A stretch of 64,000 nucleotides of DNA, taken from Megaleporinus macrocephalus. Taxonomy: Eukaryota; Chordata; Actinopteri; Characiformes; Anostomidae. The DNA lies in contig CM038720.1 in NCBI GenBank assembly GCA_021613375.1, positions 5,542,462-5,606,461 on the forward strand, in the 5' to 3' direction. How positions within the stretch are numbered: the stretch's first letter is position 1; each line of letters opens with the position of its first letter. Shown in pieces: positions 44,714 through 54,436 of the stretch. The notes below the pieces were generated by a model that was not told the DNA's origin, ran no database searches, and saw nothing but the letters and a program-made list of their open reading frames with translations. The position numbers and the translations under genes are program-made.

Positions 44714-45736
44714 TTAAACACGTTCTGGAAACAAATTAAAGTTTGAAGATGAGGATTCAAATATTCTACAAGATATGAGAAGCTTAATCGATTCTCTGAA
44801 CCATGGATAGAAAATAGCATATATCAGTGGATTCACAGAGGAGTTAATGGTTATTAGCCAGCTAAACACAGACCACAATGTTGACTTAGATGTGACACTT
44901 GTAGCTGCCAGAGAACTCACATGAAACGGTATCCAGCAAGCAAGATAAACAAAAATGACGATCCCCAGCGTTTTCGCTGCTTTGGTTTCAGAAGAACTTT
45001 GAACTTTAGCTCCCTGTTTGTGTGAGGCAGTGTTCTTTACAGCTCTAACAGCTTTAGCTTGACGCCTCGCCACGTAAAAAATGATAGAATACAGGATCAG
45101 TATAACAGAGCAAGGGGCTACAAAGGATACTACAACGTTAATAATCACCCAGGAAAATTTTACAACAAACACAGCACACTGTCCATGGCACCTGGAGGAG
45201 CTCTGAGATGGAAGAAGATTGTCATTGAAGTAAAAATACATCATCTCATATAAAAGACAAAAAGACCAGCTTAGAATTATGAACACAGACATTTTACACA
45301 CTGTGACTCTCGAGGAGTACAGCAGAGGATCACTGACCGCCATGTACCGATCAATTGCAATCAGAGTCAGGTTATAGAGAGACGCTGAAATTAAAAGGCC
45401 ATTGATTACTGAAACAATACAGCATCCCATTTTTCCCAAATACCAACAAGAGTCAATCAGTCGCATTATTTTCACAGGCATAACCATCAGACCCACGAAA
45501 AGATCTGCTACTGCCAGAGAGAGGATGAGCAGGTTAGTTGGAGTGTGGAGCTGCTTGAAGTGAGAGATGGAGATGATCACCAGCAGGTTCAGAAATACAG
45601 TGCATACAGATACACATGACAGAAAAATATACAGAAATATATTCATGGGTCCTGCTCGTATTTCCTTCCTGCAAGATAAGTTGTTGTCAGGGAAGCAGTA
45701 TTGAATGGTGATGTTTTGCTGATGCAAAACGTCCAT
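44714..45736 (-). CDS. TAAR-F: trace amine-associated receptor lacking both acidic amine anchors
   Basis: An intact 340-residue single-exon receptor, the nearest relative of TAAR-E. The start at 45736 gives M-D-V-L-H-Q-Q-N-I-T. All GPCR landmarks are present: D78, C105, D129-R-Y, C-W-I-P-F and the full TM7 TAAR signature. Position 3.32 is Asn112 and 5.42 is Asn200, and ECL2 has the Gln form with the extra residue. From residue 1 to about 200 it differs from TAAR-E at only one position. Beyond that it shares K-Q-G-A-K and A-A-K-T-L-G with TAAR-G, A-A-T-S with TAAR-C, and I-F-E-S with G and H. That mosaic pattern suggests conversion. The TATA box upstream is altered, so expression may differ from E despite near-identical coding sequence. 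Confidence 0.93.
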   Translation of the reverse strand: MDVLHQQNITIQYCFPDNNLSCRKEIRAGPMNIFLYIFLSCVSVCTVFLNLLVIISISHFKQLHTPTNLLILSLAVADLFVGLMVMPVKIMRLIDSCWYLGKMGCCIVSVINGLLISASLYNLTLIAIDRYMAVSDPLLYSSRVTVCKMSVFIILSWSFCLLYEMMYFYFNDNLLPSQSSSRCHGQCAVFVVKFSWVIINVVVSFVAPCSVILILYSIIFYVARRQAKAVRAVKNTASHKQGAKVQSSSETKAAKTLGIVIFVYLACWIPFHVSSLAATSVTSKSTLWSVFSWLITINSSVNPLIYAIFYPWFRESIKLLISCRIFESSSSNFNLFPERV

Positions 45737-45817
45737 CTGGGAGAGATGTAGCTCAGTTGATAATGGCTAACAAAACAATTGTTTCAAGGCAGTAAATGTT
45801 TCTATTTATGATGTGCC

Positions 45818-45858
45818 TTTTTGTAGGGAGTTATAAACCCGCCCTCTTACATGAATGG
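45818..45858 (-). promoter_or_regulatory. Promoter region of TAAR-F with altered TATA
   Basis: The upstream motif CCATTCATGTAAGAGGGCGG (plus 45839-45858) is intact, but the TATA position reads CTACAAAAAGG instead of CTATAAAAAGG on the minus strand (plus 45818-45825). Confidence 0.6.
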
Positions 45859-46169
45859 GTAGTTTTTCCTTAGCAGCCATCACTCAAGGTGAATTCTACA
45901 ATAGTATGTTTCACTTGTAATCCATTACAGCTAAAGAAAATGGTTTTAATAAGATCAAAGGTACATTGTAAAAACATGGTGATCACTTTCAGGACTGCAT
46001 TATCACTCTTACCAAATTCAACCTTATGAATAAAAAATTGCAGCTTCAACAAGTTACAAATAAGTTTAGCATTTATTAACAGGTGCATAAATATTACAAA
46101 CAAAGTATAAGTTGCTCAGTTAAATTATAATACATTTTAGACTTCAACCCTTAGGTTTAAAATTTTGTG

Positions 46170-46770
46170 GAATAACCCTTGTTTGCAGGCACAGCTATTA
46201 ATCGATTTGTGTAAGACCTGATCAAGACCTGGTATTCTTTGGGGTCATATGAAGTGGCATACGCTCTTGCCAAACGCCGCGGGTGTGGTTGGCACAAAAG
46301 ACTTTGATCTTGGTCTCATCACACCAGAGAACCTTGAACCAGTCTGCCTCAGAGTCCTCCAAGTGATCATGAGCAAGCTTTAGACAGGCCTTTACATGAC
46401 CATTTAAAGTAAAGGTACCTTACGGGCTCGCCTGGTATGTAGACCATTACAGTGGAGTTTGTTACTTATGGTATTTATTGAAACCAATGTCCCCCACCGC
46501 CATGGCATCTTCCCTGAGCTCCCTTTTTGCTGTCCCTGAGTCAGCCTGGACCGTTTGGACAAGCCTGGCCTTAGCACGAGAGAAAAGTTTGAAAGGCTGC
46601 CCAGGCTGTGGAGGGTTAACAGTAGTTCCATGAGCCTTCCACTTCCAGATGATGCCCCCAAAGGTAAAACTCCTTGGAACAGATATTTGTACCCCTTGGC
46701 AGCTCTGTGACCCCCCCACGATTTTGTCTCTTAGTCTTTCCCGTGTTGACCATGTATGAGTGCTGTTCAC
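46170..46770 (-). mobile_element. Tc1-like transposon relic in the 5' flank of TAAR-F
   Basis: Minus-strand pieces include an N-terminal domain with R-D-K-I-V near 46725, I-I-W-K-W-K-A-H-G-T-T-V-N near 46640 and P-P-Q-P-G-Q-P near 46600. Then come A-H-D-H-L-E-D-S-E near 46350 and D-E-T-K-I near 46290. It keeps the DNA-binding half better than the sister copy at 39990-40425. The C-terminal catalytic half is missing in both. Confidence 0.8.
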
Positions 46771-46899
46771 TTGTTTGGGGAGAGGCTTTTATAGTCATAA
46801 AGGGTGGGAAAAAACAGATAATTAATCCATGCATGTGTAATTTGTTGTTCTTAATACCTCAATTACTACTTAATACTTGAGGGAACCAAACAGATTTCT

Positions 46900-48380
46900 G
46901 GTGGTTTCAGGGGACAAATAATAATTGCCCCCCTGGTAAACTTTGCAAAAAGTTTTTTATTTCTAAATTCTCCCGTACTGGACTGCAGGCAGGAGACATC
47001 TACGTTGCAGGTGAAAGTGGAACCAAATGTTGCCATTTTTTGGCATGCGTGTGGTGAATCCTAGCAGAAACAGGTGGAAGTGGGATGAACAAAAAATATT
47101 TATGAATAGAATTCATTGCATGTTTGATGGGTCTTAAATCTACAGTTGATTGCTCCAAGTATTTGAGTGCCCTTGGGCCTTGTGGTCTGTCCGAGGTCTC
47201 TGGGCTTTGGCCCCACTGCTCTGCTCTGGTGTGACTGGATCTGTCTTGATTTGACCTCTCCTAGTGGAAATTTCTAGAAAACTTGTGACAAATGCCTCCT
47301 CTCTGGTGAGCCCACAATGTCAGTGGAAGTTCGCATGAAAGTTACATCACTTATTGGTAGGTCAACAAAGGGTGTCCTATTTCTTTACTTTTGCTGCATC
47401 TGTTAGGTTAGGATTTTGAGCTTTATCTCTATAGCATGCTGTCTATCCTGTGTACCGACTAAGCATTTGTGACCTGGTTACTGCAGTTTGTGAGTCGTTC
47501 CATTGTAGTGTGAAACTCTTTCCTAAAGGCCTTGCACTGCAGTGGAGTCCATGATGTTGATGAAGCTACAAGCTGTAATTGAGAGTTCACCTCATCTCCA
47601 CCAGAAATAAAAAAAAAAAAAACAACTTAGCAAGTCATAAACAACGCCATTGTCGGTACAGACAGGTTAGCATCCTGCGTCATAAACTCTGTGGACTTTG
47701 CAAACACACACACAACATTTACCAAAAATAGTAGGCCTGGTTCTGGTTCTTCCGCTGCTGAAACAATTCTTTACACTCCATAACATCATGACACACTAAT
47801 AATATCTTCTCAGCATGCAATGTGAATTGTGACCATTGTGAGTTGCTCTGTTCATTTTTTTTCAAACTAGTGAATGCTAAACTTATTGAAGGTTGGCTCA
47901 CGCTCTGTCCGCCTCAGTGTGACTGCAAATCTGGCGCTGAGAGCAGCAGATACTTTAGGATGATGTATTTGGATGAGCGAGCCAAGATTTGATGTGTGGG
48001 ATTCAGGAGCTTTTACCTTCCTTTTGCAAAGCCCACAGATCACTACAGCTGGTCCTCCAGCTGTACTCTTTCGTTTAAAACTTTAAAGATGGCTAACAAA
48101 CTGGGGAGACACATATAAATCTAAAAGGTAGAGTGGTTTTATGTACAGACAGTAAGGGAAGGTTAACAAAGGTAGCCATTAGTTAGAGTACAAATACCAG
48201 CGCAACCATAACCATAGAGGAGAGACAAAGCCAAATCTGAAGAAACAAGCCAAAAAGTCAGAAACCAAAAAAGCCAGCAACCAGTACAAAAGAAGAATTC
48301 AAAAATGTAAATAACATAGCAGAGAACATGTGGTCTTGTGATTCATTATGAAGAGGTGCATTATGGGAAGTGTAGTTGCC
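46900..48380. other. 5' block of the TAAR-F unit
   Basis: 47170-47540 is the shared non-coding block also seen at 24950, 54400 and 56772. An A run lies at 47611-47623. 47640-47740 matches the E unit. 47740-48380 is unrecognised spacer with no supported gene. Confidence 0.45.
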
Positions 48381-49850
48381 AGAGGCAGCAGGAGAACCCA
48401 GAAGCGTGACAGAGTCTGAGACATCCTAGAAACAACAACGAGTGTGACAACCAGCCCCACAACCACCATGAAGTCAACTCATTCTGGGATGACCTCGTTG
48501 ACGACTGACTGATCTTGGGTGCCACTGCAACGAATGGTGCCAACCAGTCATGGTGCACCACCACAACATGTTGACCCGTTTTAATCTGGTACGCCACATC
48601 ACTTGCAACTGCATTTCCCTTTGCATCACTTGGGGTTAAAAAGCCAAACCGCTGTCTCCGGAGTGACCCCACCCCTCACCCCAGCATGCACATGGGTGCC
48701 CATAGTGCGGTTGAAATACTCCATAAATCCATCACTCTGTGGATGCAGTGGTGTTGTCCATGTCTTTGAAGCTCTTTCGGGGCTTCAAACCGAAATGTTC
48801 CACTAGGCAGCTCGCCATTGTAACAGTGCTTTGATCAGGCACAGCATAGACCTCGGCCCATTTTGTGAAATAGTCCATGGCCACCAAGATGTACTTGTTT
48901 CCTTATTCTGTCTCTGGGAATGGACCTAGCACATCCACATCTGCAGTGGGGCGTGGGAACACTCTGCAGGCCCCTTCTTGGCTGTACAGACCATACAGCA
49001 GCGCACAAACTGTTCCACATCGAGGCTGCAACTCGACCAATAAAATCCTTGTCTCAGCCACCTCAAAATTTTTGATATTCCAAAGTGTCCTACATTACCC
49101 CGTACATGCACCATCAAAAGTGTTGCCCCAAGCAAAGCTTGTGGAACTAGCAATTGCAGCACCATCACTCTTGGCACAGGGCTTTCCCAGCGGCGATACA
49201 GCAACCCCTCCTGTTGTATCATGCTTTGGCATTGTGGGTACAGGGCCCGAATGCTGTCACCACCGACCACTCTGGCTTGCACCTCCCTCTCAGCCACTGT
49301 CTGGACCCCACAGTGTGGCTGGGACCTGTTGCATGATGGTACAGCAGGCCTGTCGTTCGTGTCTTCTAGCCGCTCGTAGTACCTGCATGCCTGCTCTTCA
49401 TCAAGTCCATCACAACTTTTTCTCCAGAATTCCTGCACTGCGCTTTGTGAGGCTTTGGAGGGTTCTTTTGAAGCTTGGGTGTGCTGCCCCTGGTTCCCTG
49501 GGTTTGCTCTAACTCACTCGCTGCTGGGTGTTCAGCTCAGCTCAGTTCCCAGTGGGTCCTCCCCCACCTGCCGGCACTGCGTTTTCAGCTCCTCCAAGTG
49601 AGGGAAACTTCCCACCAGTTGCCATGCGTTGATGCCAGCTGGCATCTGCACAGTCAGCCTCTATCGCATGATTCAGTTGTTCATTTTTGGTTTCTGTCAA
49701 GCTGTAGATCCTTCCTGCATGCCTCTTCCAGGGCTTGCTCCACTCCATCCAGGGCTCGCTTAAGTTTCTCAGCCGGAGAAAACTCTATCCCACTTCTGAC
49801 ACCAATGTGCCGAAGCGAAGAAGCCAGAGGCAGGAAAGTTGCTCATTTTA
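48381..49850 (-). mobile_element. Ty3/Gypsy relic with integrase remnants (copy in TAAR-F unit)
   Basis: A 170-codon minus-strand frame (48926-49438) contains the integrase zinc-binding region: V-G-H-F-G-I-S-K-I near 49085 and C-C-M-V-C-T-A-K near 48990. Core and C-terminal pieces follow at lower coordinates (48390-48900). It is the sister of 40769-42985, with complementary internal deletions. It lacks RT, RNase H and LTRs. Confidence 0.8.
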
Positions 49851-50115
49851 GCAATTTATTGAACTCACTCACCAAGATACAAGTCCTTTAAACAGCTAAC
49901 ACCACAGGCTTACCCAGGTAACATGGCGACAGTAACTAGACTGCAACACGGGAGGATTCTGGGAACATGAATGCTTCGCCCCCTAAGTTACCAGCGCCAG
50001 CCACTATGGGCAGGATGCCACAGTGTTGCTGTATTTCCGAAAGCATTTCCTAAATAGTAACTTCACAACAAAGAACAAAAATGTTCTTTTTTCTTAATGT
50101 AAGTTAATGTGAAGA

Positions 50116-50982
50116 TGTAAGGAATCAGACTCGAGAGGAGACAGGCGATCCATTTGCAAGGTTTTAATGCATTAGAGCAGTTCAAAATCAACAAAAACAG
50201 TTTAAGGAGCTCGCTAAGGCGAGAGTGTCCAGAGGGTTGGAAGCAGGAGGGCTAGAGGAAGCCACAGGCTGATCTAGAAAGCAGGCTTGATGGTGAAGAG
50301 GGATCACCGGTGTAGATGGAGTCTCTTACACGCACCTCCTGTAGTGGTCCGATGGTACTGGGGAACCCGAGCAGCACTCGTGTCTCGCAGCGGAGGAGTA
50401 ACCTGATTCAGCACGGCTTTGGACAGGTTAGAGCAGTAGACTTTTAAATAGACTGCACAGTAGTAACGAAAACAGTCTTTAAAGTGACTGACTGGAGCCG
50501 GGGAAACAAACCCGATGTGAGAGGTGAGTTTGTGGATCCATGCACCGACCTCACTCCTCGGATATTGCAGTCGACTGGAGGTGAGTGCTGAGGTGGGTGG
50601 TAGAGTCTGCTGGTTCTCTTGGGTTCCAGGGAGGTAGACAGTACCCCGCTGTGGAAATGCCAAGCTTGTTGAACCTGGGAAAAGACCTTAAGGGAAACAC
50701 CGGCCTAGAGACCACGGACAGGTAGATTCTGATGCTCACAGTTTCAGATACTGAAAACAACGCCACACACTGAGGGCAGCGTGTGGCTGGCTTATATGGG
50801 CTGTGCTAATTGAGAGCTGCCGCTAGCACTAACGGGGTGCAGGTGTGAGTGATAGGTAGCCATGGGGATGTGCGTGTGTGCACGGTGTGTCTAGGTTACC
50901 ATGGTGATGTGTAGGCGTGTCCTAGGCTACCTAGTAAACGGGTGGCTGCGACTGTACAATCCAGCAAGTCGGGGAGCTTACA
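50116..50982 (-). mobile_element. Solo LTR (867 bp) with 5-bp target duplication GAAGA
   Basis: Ends are TGTAAGGAATC and GGGGAGCTTACA, giving TGTAAG/CTTACA inverted termini, flanked by GAAGA at 50111-50115 and 50983-50987. On the minus strand a CATATAAGCC box lies near plus 50795, and an ATTAAAACC signal near plus 50165-50175, followed by about 50 bp to the end. That is a consistent U3-R-U5 layout. No internal sequence is present, so it formed by LTR-LTR recombination. Confidence 0.85.
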
Positions 50983-50987
50983 GAAGA

Positions 50988-52899
50988 CCTTTTAAGACAA
51001 GCTATTTTTGAGCTTTTCTTTTGGGCCTACGTGCTTGTATGATCCAGAAAACAAACCAAAAAATCTTGAAACAAAAAAAAACTGCTATATTTTTTCTCTT
51101 ATAGACAATATTTTACTAGCATGTACATTTATGGGAAATGCATCATTTCAACAACCAAACGATGAATTTCTATGCCCCATTTTCCCACCAATCCAGAAAG
51201 TCCTCAGCTGATATTTGAAAGCTAGCCATAAGTGAGAAAGGTACAATTTCAAATGTACATGCTAAAACATTTCAGTGTACAGGTGCTTTCTCTGCAGTAT
51301 TAAAAGTCAGTGGAAACCAAATCTTAGCGAGGTATTGTCAGAAGACAAATGACAAGCAATTTTGCATCCGCTACCTTGAAATTAAAGATGAGTGATAAAG
51401 GAGAGGATCGATCCAGGCTAAGGACTGCAAAAGAGGAGGCAGCATGGCGAGATGGATGGTGACAACAGCTTAAAAGCCAACACATGAAAGGAAAACCCAG
51501 CCAGAGGACTAAATTTACGGTAGCTAGCAATAGTCATGGACAAGTGTTGGGACTCCAGCAGACATCTGTAGTACTCCTGCTGGCATTTTAATGCAGGTAG
51601 GCTATAAGCCCCCTGCTCTCCATTACTGACTCTTCTTCCTTCACTGACTCCCTCCTTCACTGACTCGCCCTCATCAGTGAAATGTGCTTTGCATTGTGTT
51701 AAAGGGTTTGAGCATGATTGCTGATCTTCTCAGGGTTTTAAATGTTTTAGCTTAGTCACTGGTCTCCAGTGAAGTTCCTGAAACTGTCCTGAAGATGTCA
51801 CGTTGTAGGTGGAACCACTAAATCAGTGTGTGACTATACAACTTTTCTGTTTTTTCTTGTGTCATTGGCTTTAAGAAGGCAAAGCCATTATCCACCAGGA
51901 AATGCACGCACATGTGGAATGCTGGCATTACGAATTTCAGGATTTTACATTGAGAGTAGAGCAATCATTGGGAAATACAGCCAACTTTTATTAGACTTTG
52001 GGAAGGTATTCATAGGACCTACTTTGAAGATTAACCTGATTTGAAAGAAAAATGTAGCTTCCCAGGGTGGCTTTTTTTTCTCGTTTTGTGTTTTTAAAGA
52101 AACCAAGAATTCATGACATGCTGGACATTTGTCACTCTCACTTATTATACAGTACAGTAGCTTCTAAAATGCTATAATATTTTGTTGAACTCTCTATTTT
52201 TGTTTTTGTTTTAGCTTTTAAACCATTACGTGCTGAGTAATATTTATTAAATATAGAACTATGAATTGTGACAGATTTCATTTTATGAACCCAAATGTAT
52301 GATTTATAATATAGTACCTTGTATATGATTTACCATATCAATGATATTTATTATAAATGTTATGATGTAGTGATAGGAGTATATGAGAGACACCAAGAAT
52401 TCATTATATGCTGTACATTTGCCCTGTCCTGTTAAATTGCTGTTTATTTTTTTTTACTTTGGACAGCGATGATATATGTATTTTCCAGTTTATCAGTGGT
52501 AACACAGTGTAGAGGGTGCAGCTAAGCCACACATGCATACACACAACACACCACCTACCCATGACAATAACCGTATCAGTGTGTTTATGATTGGTCTTGA
52601 TATGACCTTTCTAGTGGAAACATATCTAAATATCTTATGACTGGGAAACAGTTGTTATGTCTGGTGGGCCCACAGGGTCAATGACAATTTGCATTACAGG
52701 TACATCAGTTGGTACGTCAATAAATGGTGCCCTGTCTCTTAACTACAGCTGCTATTTGACATTCAGCACAAAACTTACAGTATTTTCTTACACTAAGGTA
52801 CAAGGTATTTATTTAAAAAAATACATTTCTACACTATTGTGTATTATAGATTAAATTACAAATGATAGGTGTACATTGTCTTAGCTTTGTCAGATAAAG
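50988..52899. other. 3' flank of TAAR-G and left end of its unit
   Basis: 51100-51190 resembles 60950-61015 in the H unit. 51380-51765 matches the E and F units. 51766-52899 is nearly the same as 43545-44713. No gene is supported. AATAAA on the minus strand at plus 52808-52813 is a likely TAAR-G polyadenylation signal. Confidence 0.6.
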
Positions 52900-53922
52900 T
52901 TAAAAACGTTCTGGAAACAAATTAAAGCTTGAAGATGAGGATTCAAATATTCTACAAGATATGAGAAGCTTAGCTGATTCTCTGAACCATGGATAGAAAA
53001 TAGCATATATCAGTGGATTCACAGAGGAGTTAATGGTTATTAGCCAGCTAAACACAGACCACAATGTTGACTTAGATGTGACACTTTTAGCTGCCAGAGA
53101 ACTCACATGAAACGGTATCCAGCAAGCAAGATAAACAAAAATGACAATCCCCAGCGTTTTCGCTGCTTTGGTTTCAGAAAAACTTCGAACTTTGGCTCCC
53201 TGTTTGTGTGAGGCAGCGTTCTTTACAGCTCTAACAGCTTTAGCTTGACGCCTCGCCACGTAAAAAATGATAGAATACAGGATCAATATAACAGAGCAAG
53301 GGGCTACAAAGAATGCTACAAGGTTAATAATCACCCAGGAAAATTTTACAACAAACACAGCACACTGTCCATGGCACCTGGAGGAGCTCTGAGATGGAAG
53401 AAGATTGTCATTGAAGTAAAAATACATCATCTCATATAAAAGACAAAAAGACCAGCTTAGAATTATGAACACAGACATTTTACACACTGTGACTCTCGAG
53501 GAGTACAGCAGAGGATCACTGACCGCCATGTACCGGTCAACTGCAATCAGAGTCAGGTTATAGAGAGACGCTGAAGTTAAAAGGGCACTGATCACAGAAA
53601 CAATACAGCATCCCATATTTCCCAAATACCAACAAGAGTCAATCAGTCGCATTATTTTCAAAGGCATAACGATCAGTCCCACAAAAAGATCTGCTACTGC
53701 TAGAGAGAGGATGAGCAGGTTAGTTGGAGTGTGGAGCTGCTTGAAGTGAGAGATGGAGATGATCACCAGCAGGTTCAGAAACACAGTGCACACAGATATA
53801 CATGAGAGACAAACATACATAAATATATTCATGGGTCCTGCTCGTATTTCCTTCCTGCAAGATAAGTTGTTGTCAGGGAAGCAGTATTGAATGGTGATGT
53901 TTTGCTGATGCAAAGCGTCCAT
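52900..53922 (-). CDS. TAAR-G: trace amine-associated receptor lacking both acidic amine anchors
   Basis: An intact 340-residue single-exon receptor. The start at 53922 gives M-D-A-L-H-Q-Q-N-I-T. D78, C105, D129-R-Y, C-W-I-P-F and the complete TM7 signature are present. Position 3.32 is Ser112 and 5.42 is Asn200, and ECL2 carries H-G-Q-C-A-V-F-V-V-K as in E and F. It differs from E and F more in TM1 to TM3 (for example C-L-S-C-I-S in TM1, L-K-I-M in TM2, I-S-A-L-L-T in TM3), so it is the most divergent of the three Asn5.42 genes. The pocket around 3.32 is changing within this subgroup. Confidence 0.93.
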   Translation of the reverse strand: MDALHQQNITIQYCFPDNNLSCRKEIRAGPMNIFMYVCLSCISVCTVFLNLLVIISISHFKQLHTPTNLLILSLAVADLFVGLIVMPLKIMRLIDSCWYLGNMGCCIVSVISALLTSASLYNLTLIAVDRYMAVSDPLLYSSRVTVCKMSVFIILSWSFCLLYEMMYFYFNDNLLPSQSSSRCHGQCAVFVVKFSWVIINLVAFFVAPCSVILILYSIIFYVARRQAKAVRAVKNAASHKQGAKVRSFSETKAAKTLGIVIFVYLACWIPFHVSSLAAKSVTSKSTLWSVFSWLITINSSVNPLIYAIFYPWFRESAKLLISCRIFESSSSSFNLFPERF

Positions 53923-54003
53923 CTGGGAGAGATGTAGCTCAGTTGATGATGGCTAACGAGACAATCGTTTCTAGGCAGTGAATGTTTCCATTTATGAAGT
54001 GCC

Positions 54004-54053
54004 TTTTTATAGAGTTGTGAACTGCCTATAAGCCCGCCCTCTTACACGAATGG
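54004..54053 (-). promoter_or_regulatory. Core promoter of TAAR-G
   Basis: Minus-strand motif CCATTCGTGTAAGAGGGCGG (plus 54034-54053), then TATAAAAAGGC (plus 54001-54011). Spacing is about 9 bp longer than in E. Confidence 0.6.
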
Positions 54054-54436
54054 GTAGTTTTTTCCTTAACAGCCATCACTCACGGTGAATTCTACAATAT
54101 TATATTTTACTTACAATCCATTACAGCTACAGAAAGATGTTGCAATAGGATCACAGGTACATAAAACATGGCGATCACTTTCAGGACTGCCGAATTTGGT
54201 AATAAATAATTGATGCGAAAGTAATAAACTCATTCTAAATAGTTGTGGCGCAATCAATCACATAGTCTTAGCAGCAGAACATGTTCTAAAGAAAGGCCAG
54301 TCCACCACAGTCAAGACCACTAAAGGCAAGTCTGATGTATGGCAGTCCTTTTCACATTTAGGGACAAATTATTTTTTTTCTAAATAGAGTGTCTCTCTGT
54401 TGGGCCTCATGGTCTCTCTGAGATCTCTGCGCATTG
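54054..54436. other. 5' flank of TAAR-G
   Basis: To about 54190 it follows the flanks of E, F and H. Beyond that it diverges and lacks the Tc1 relic those units carry. No coding region. Confidence 0.4.
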
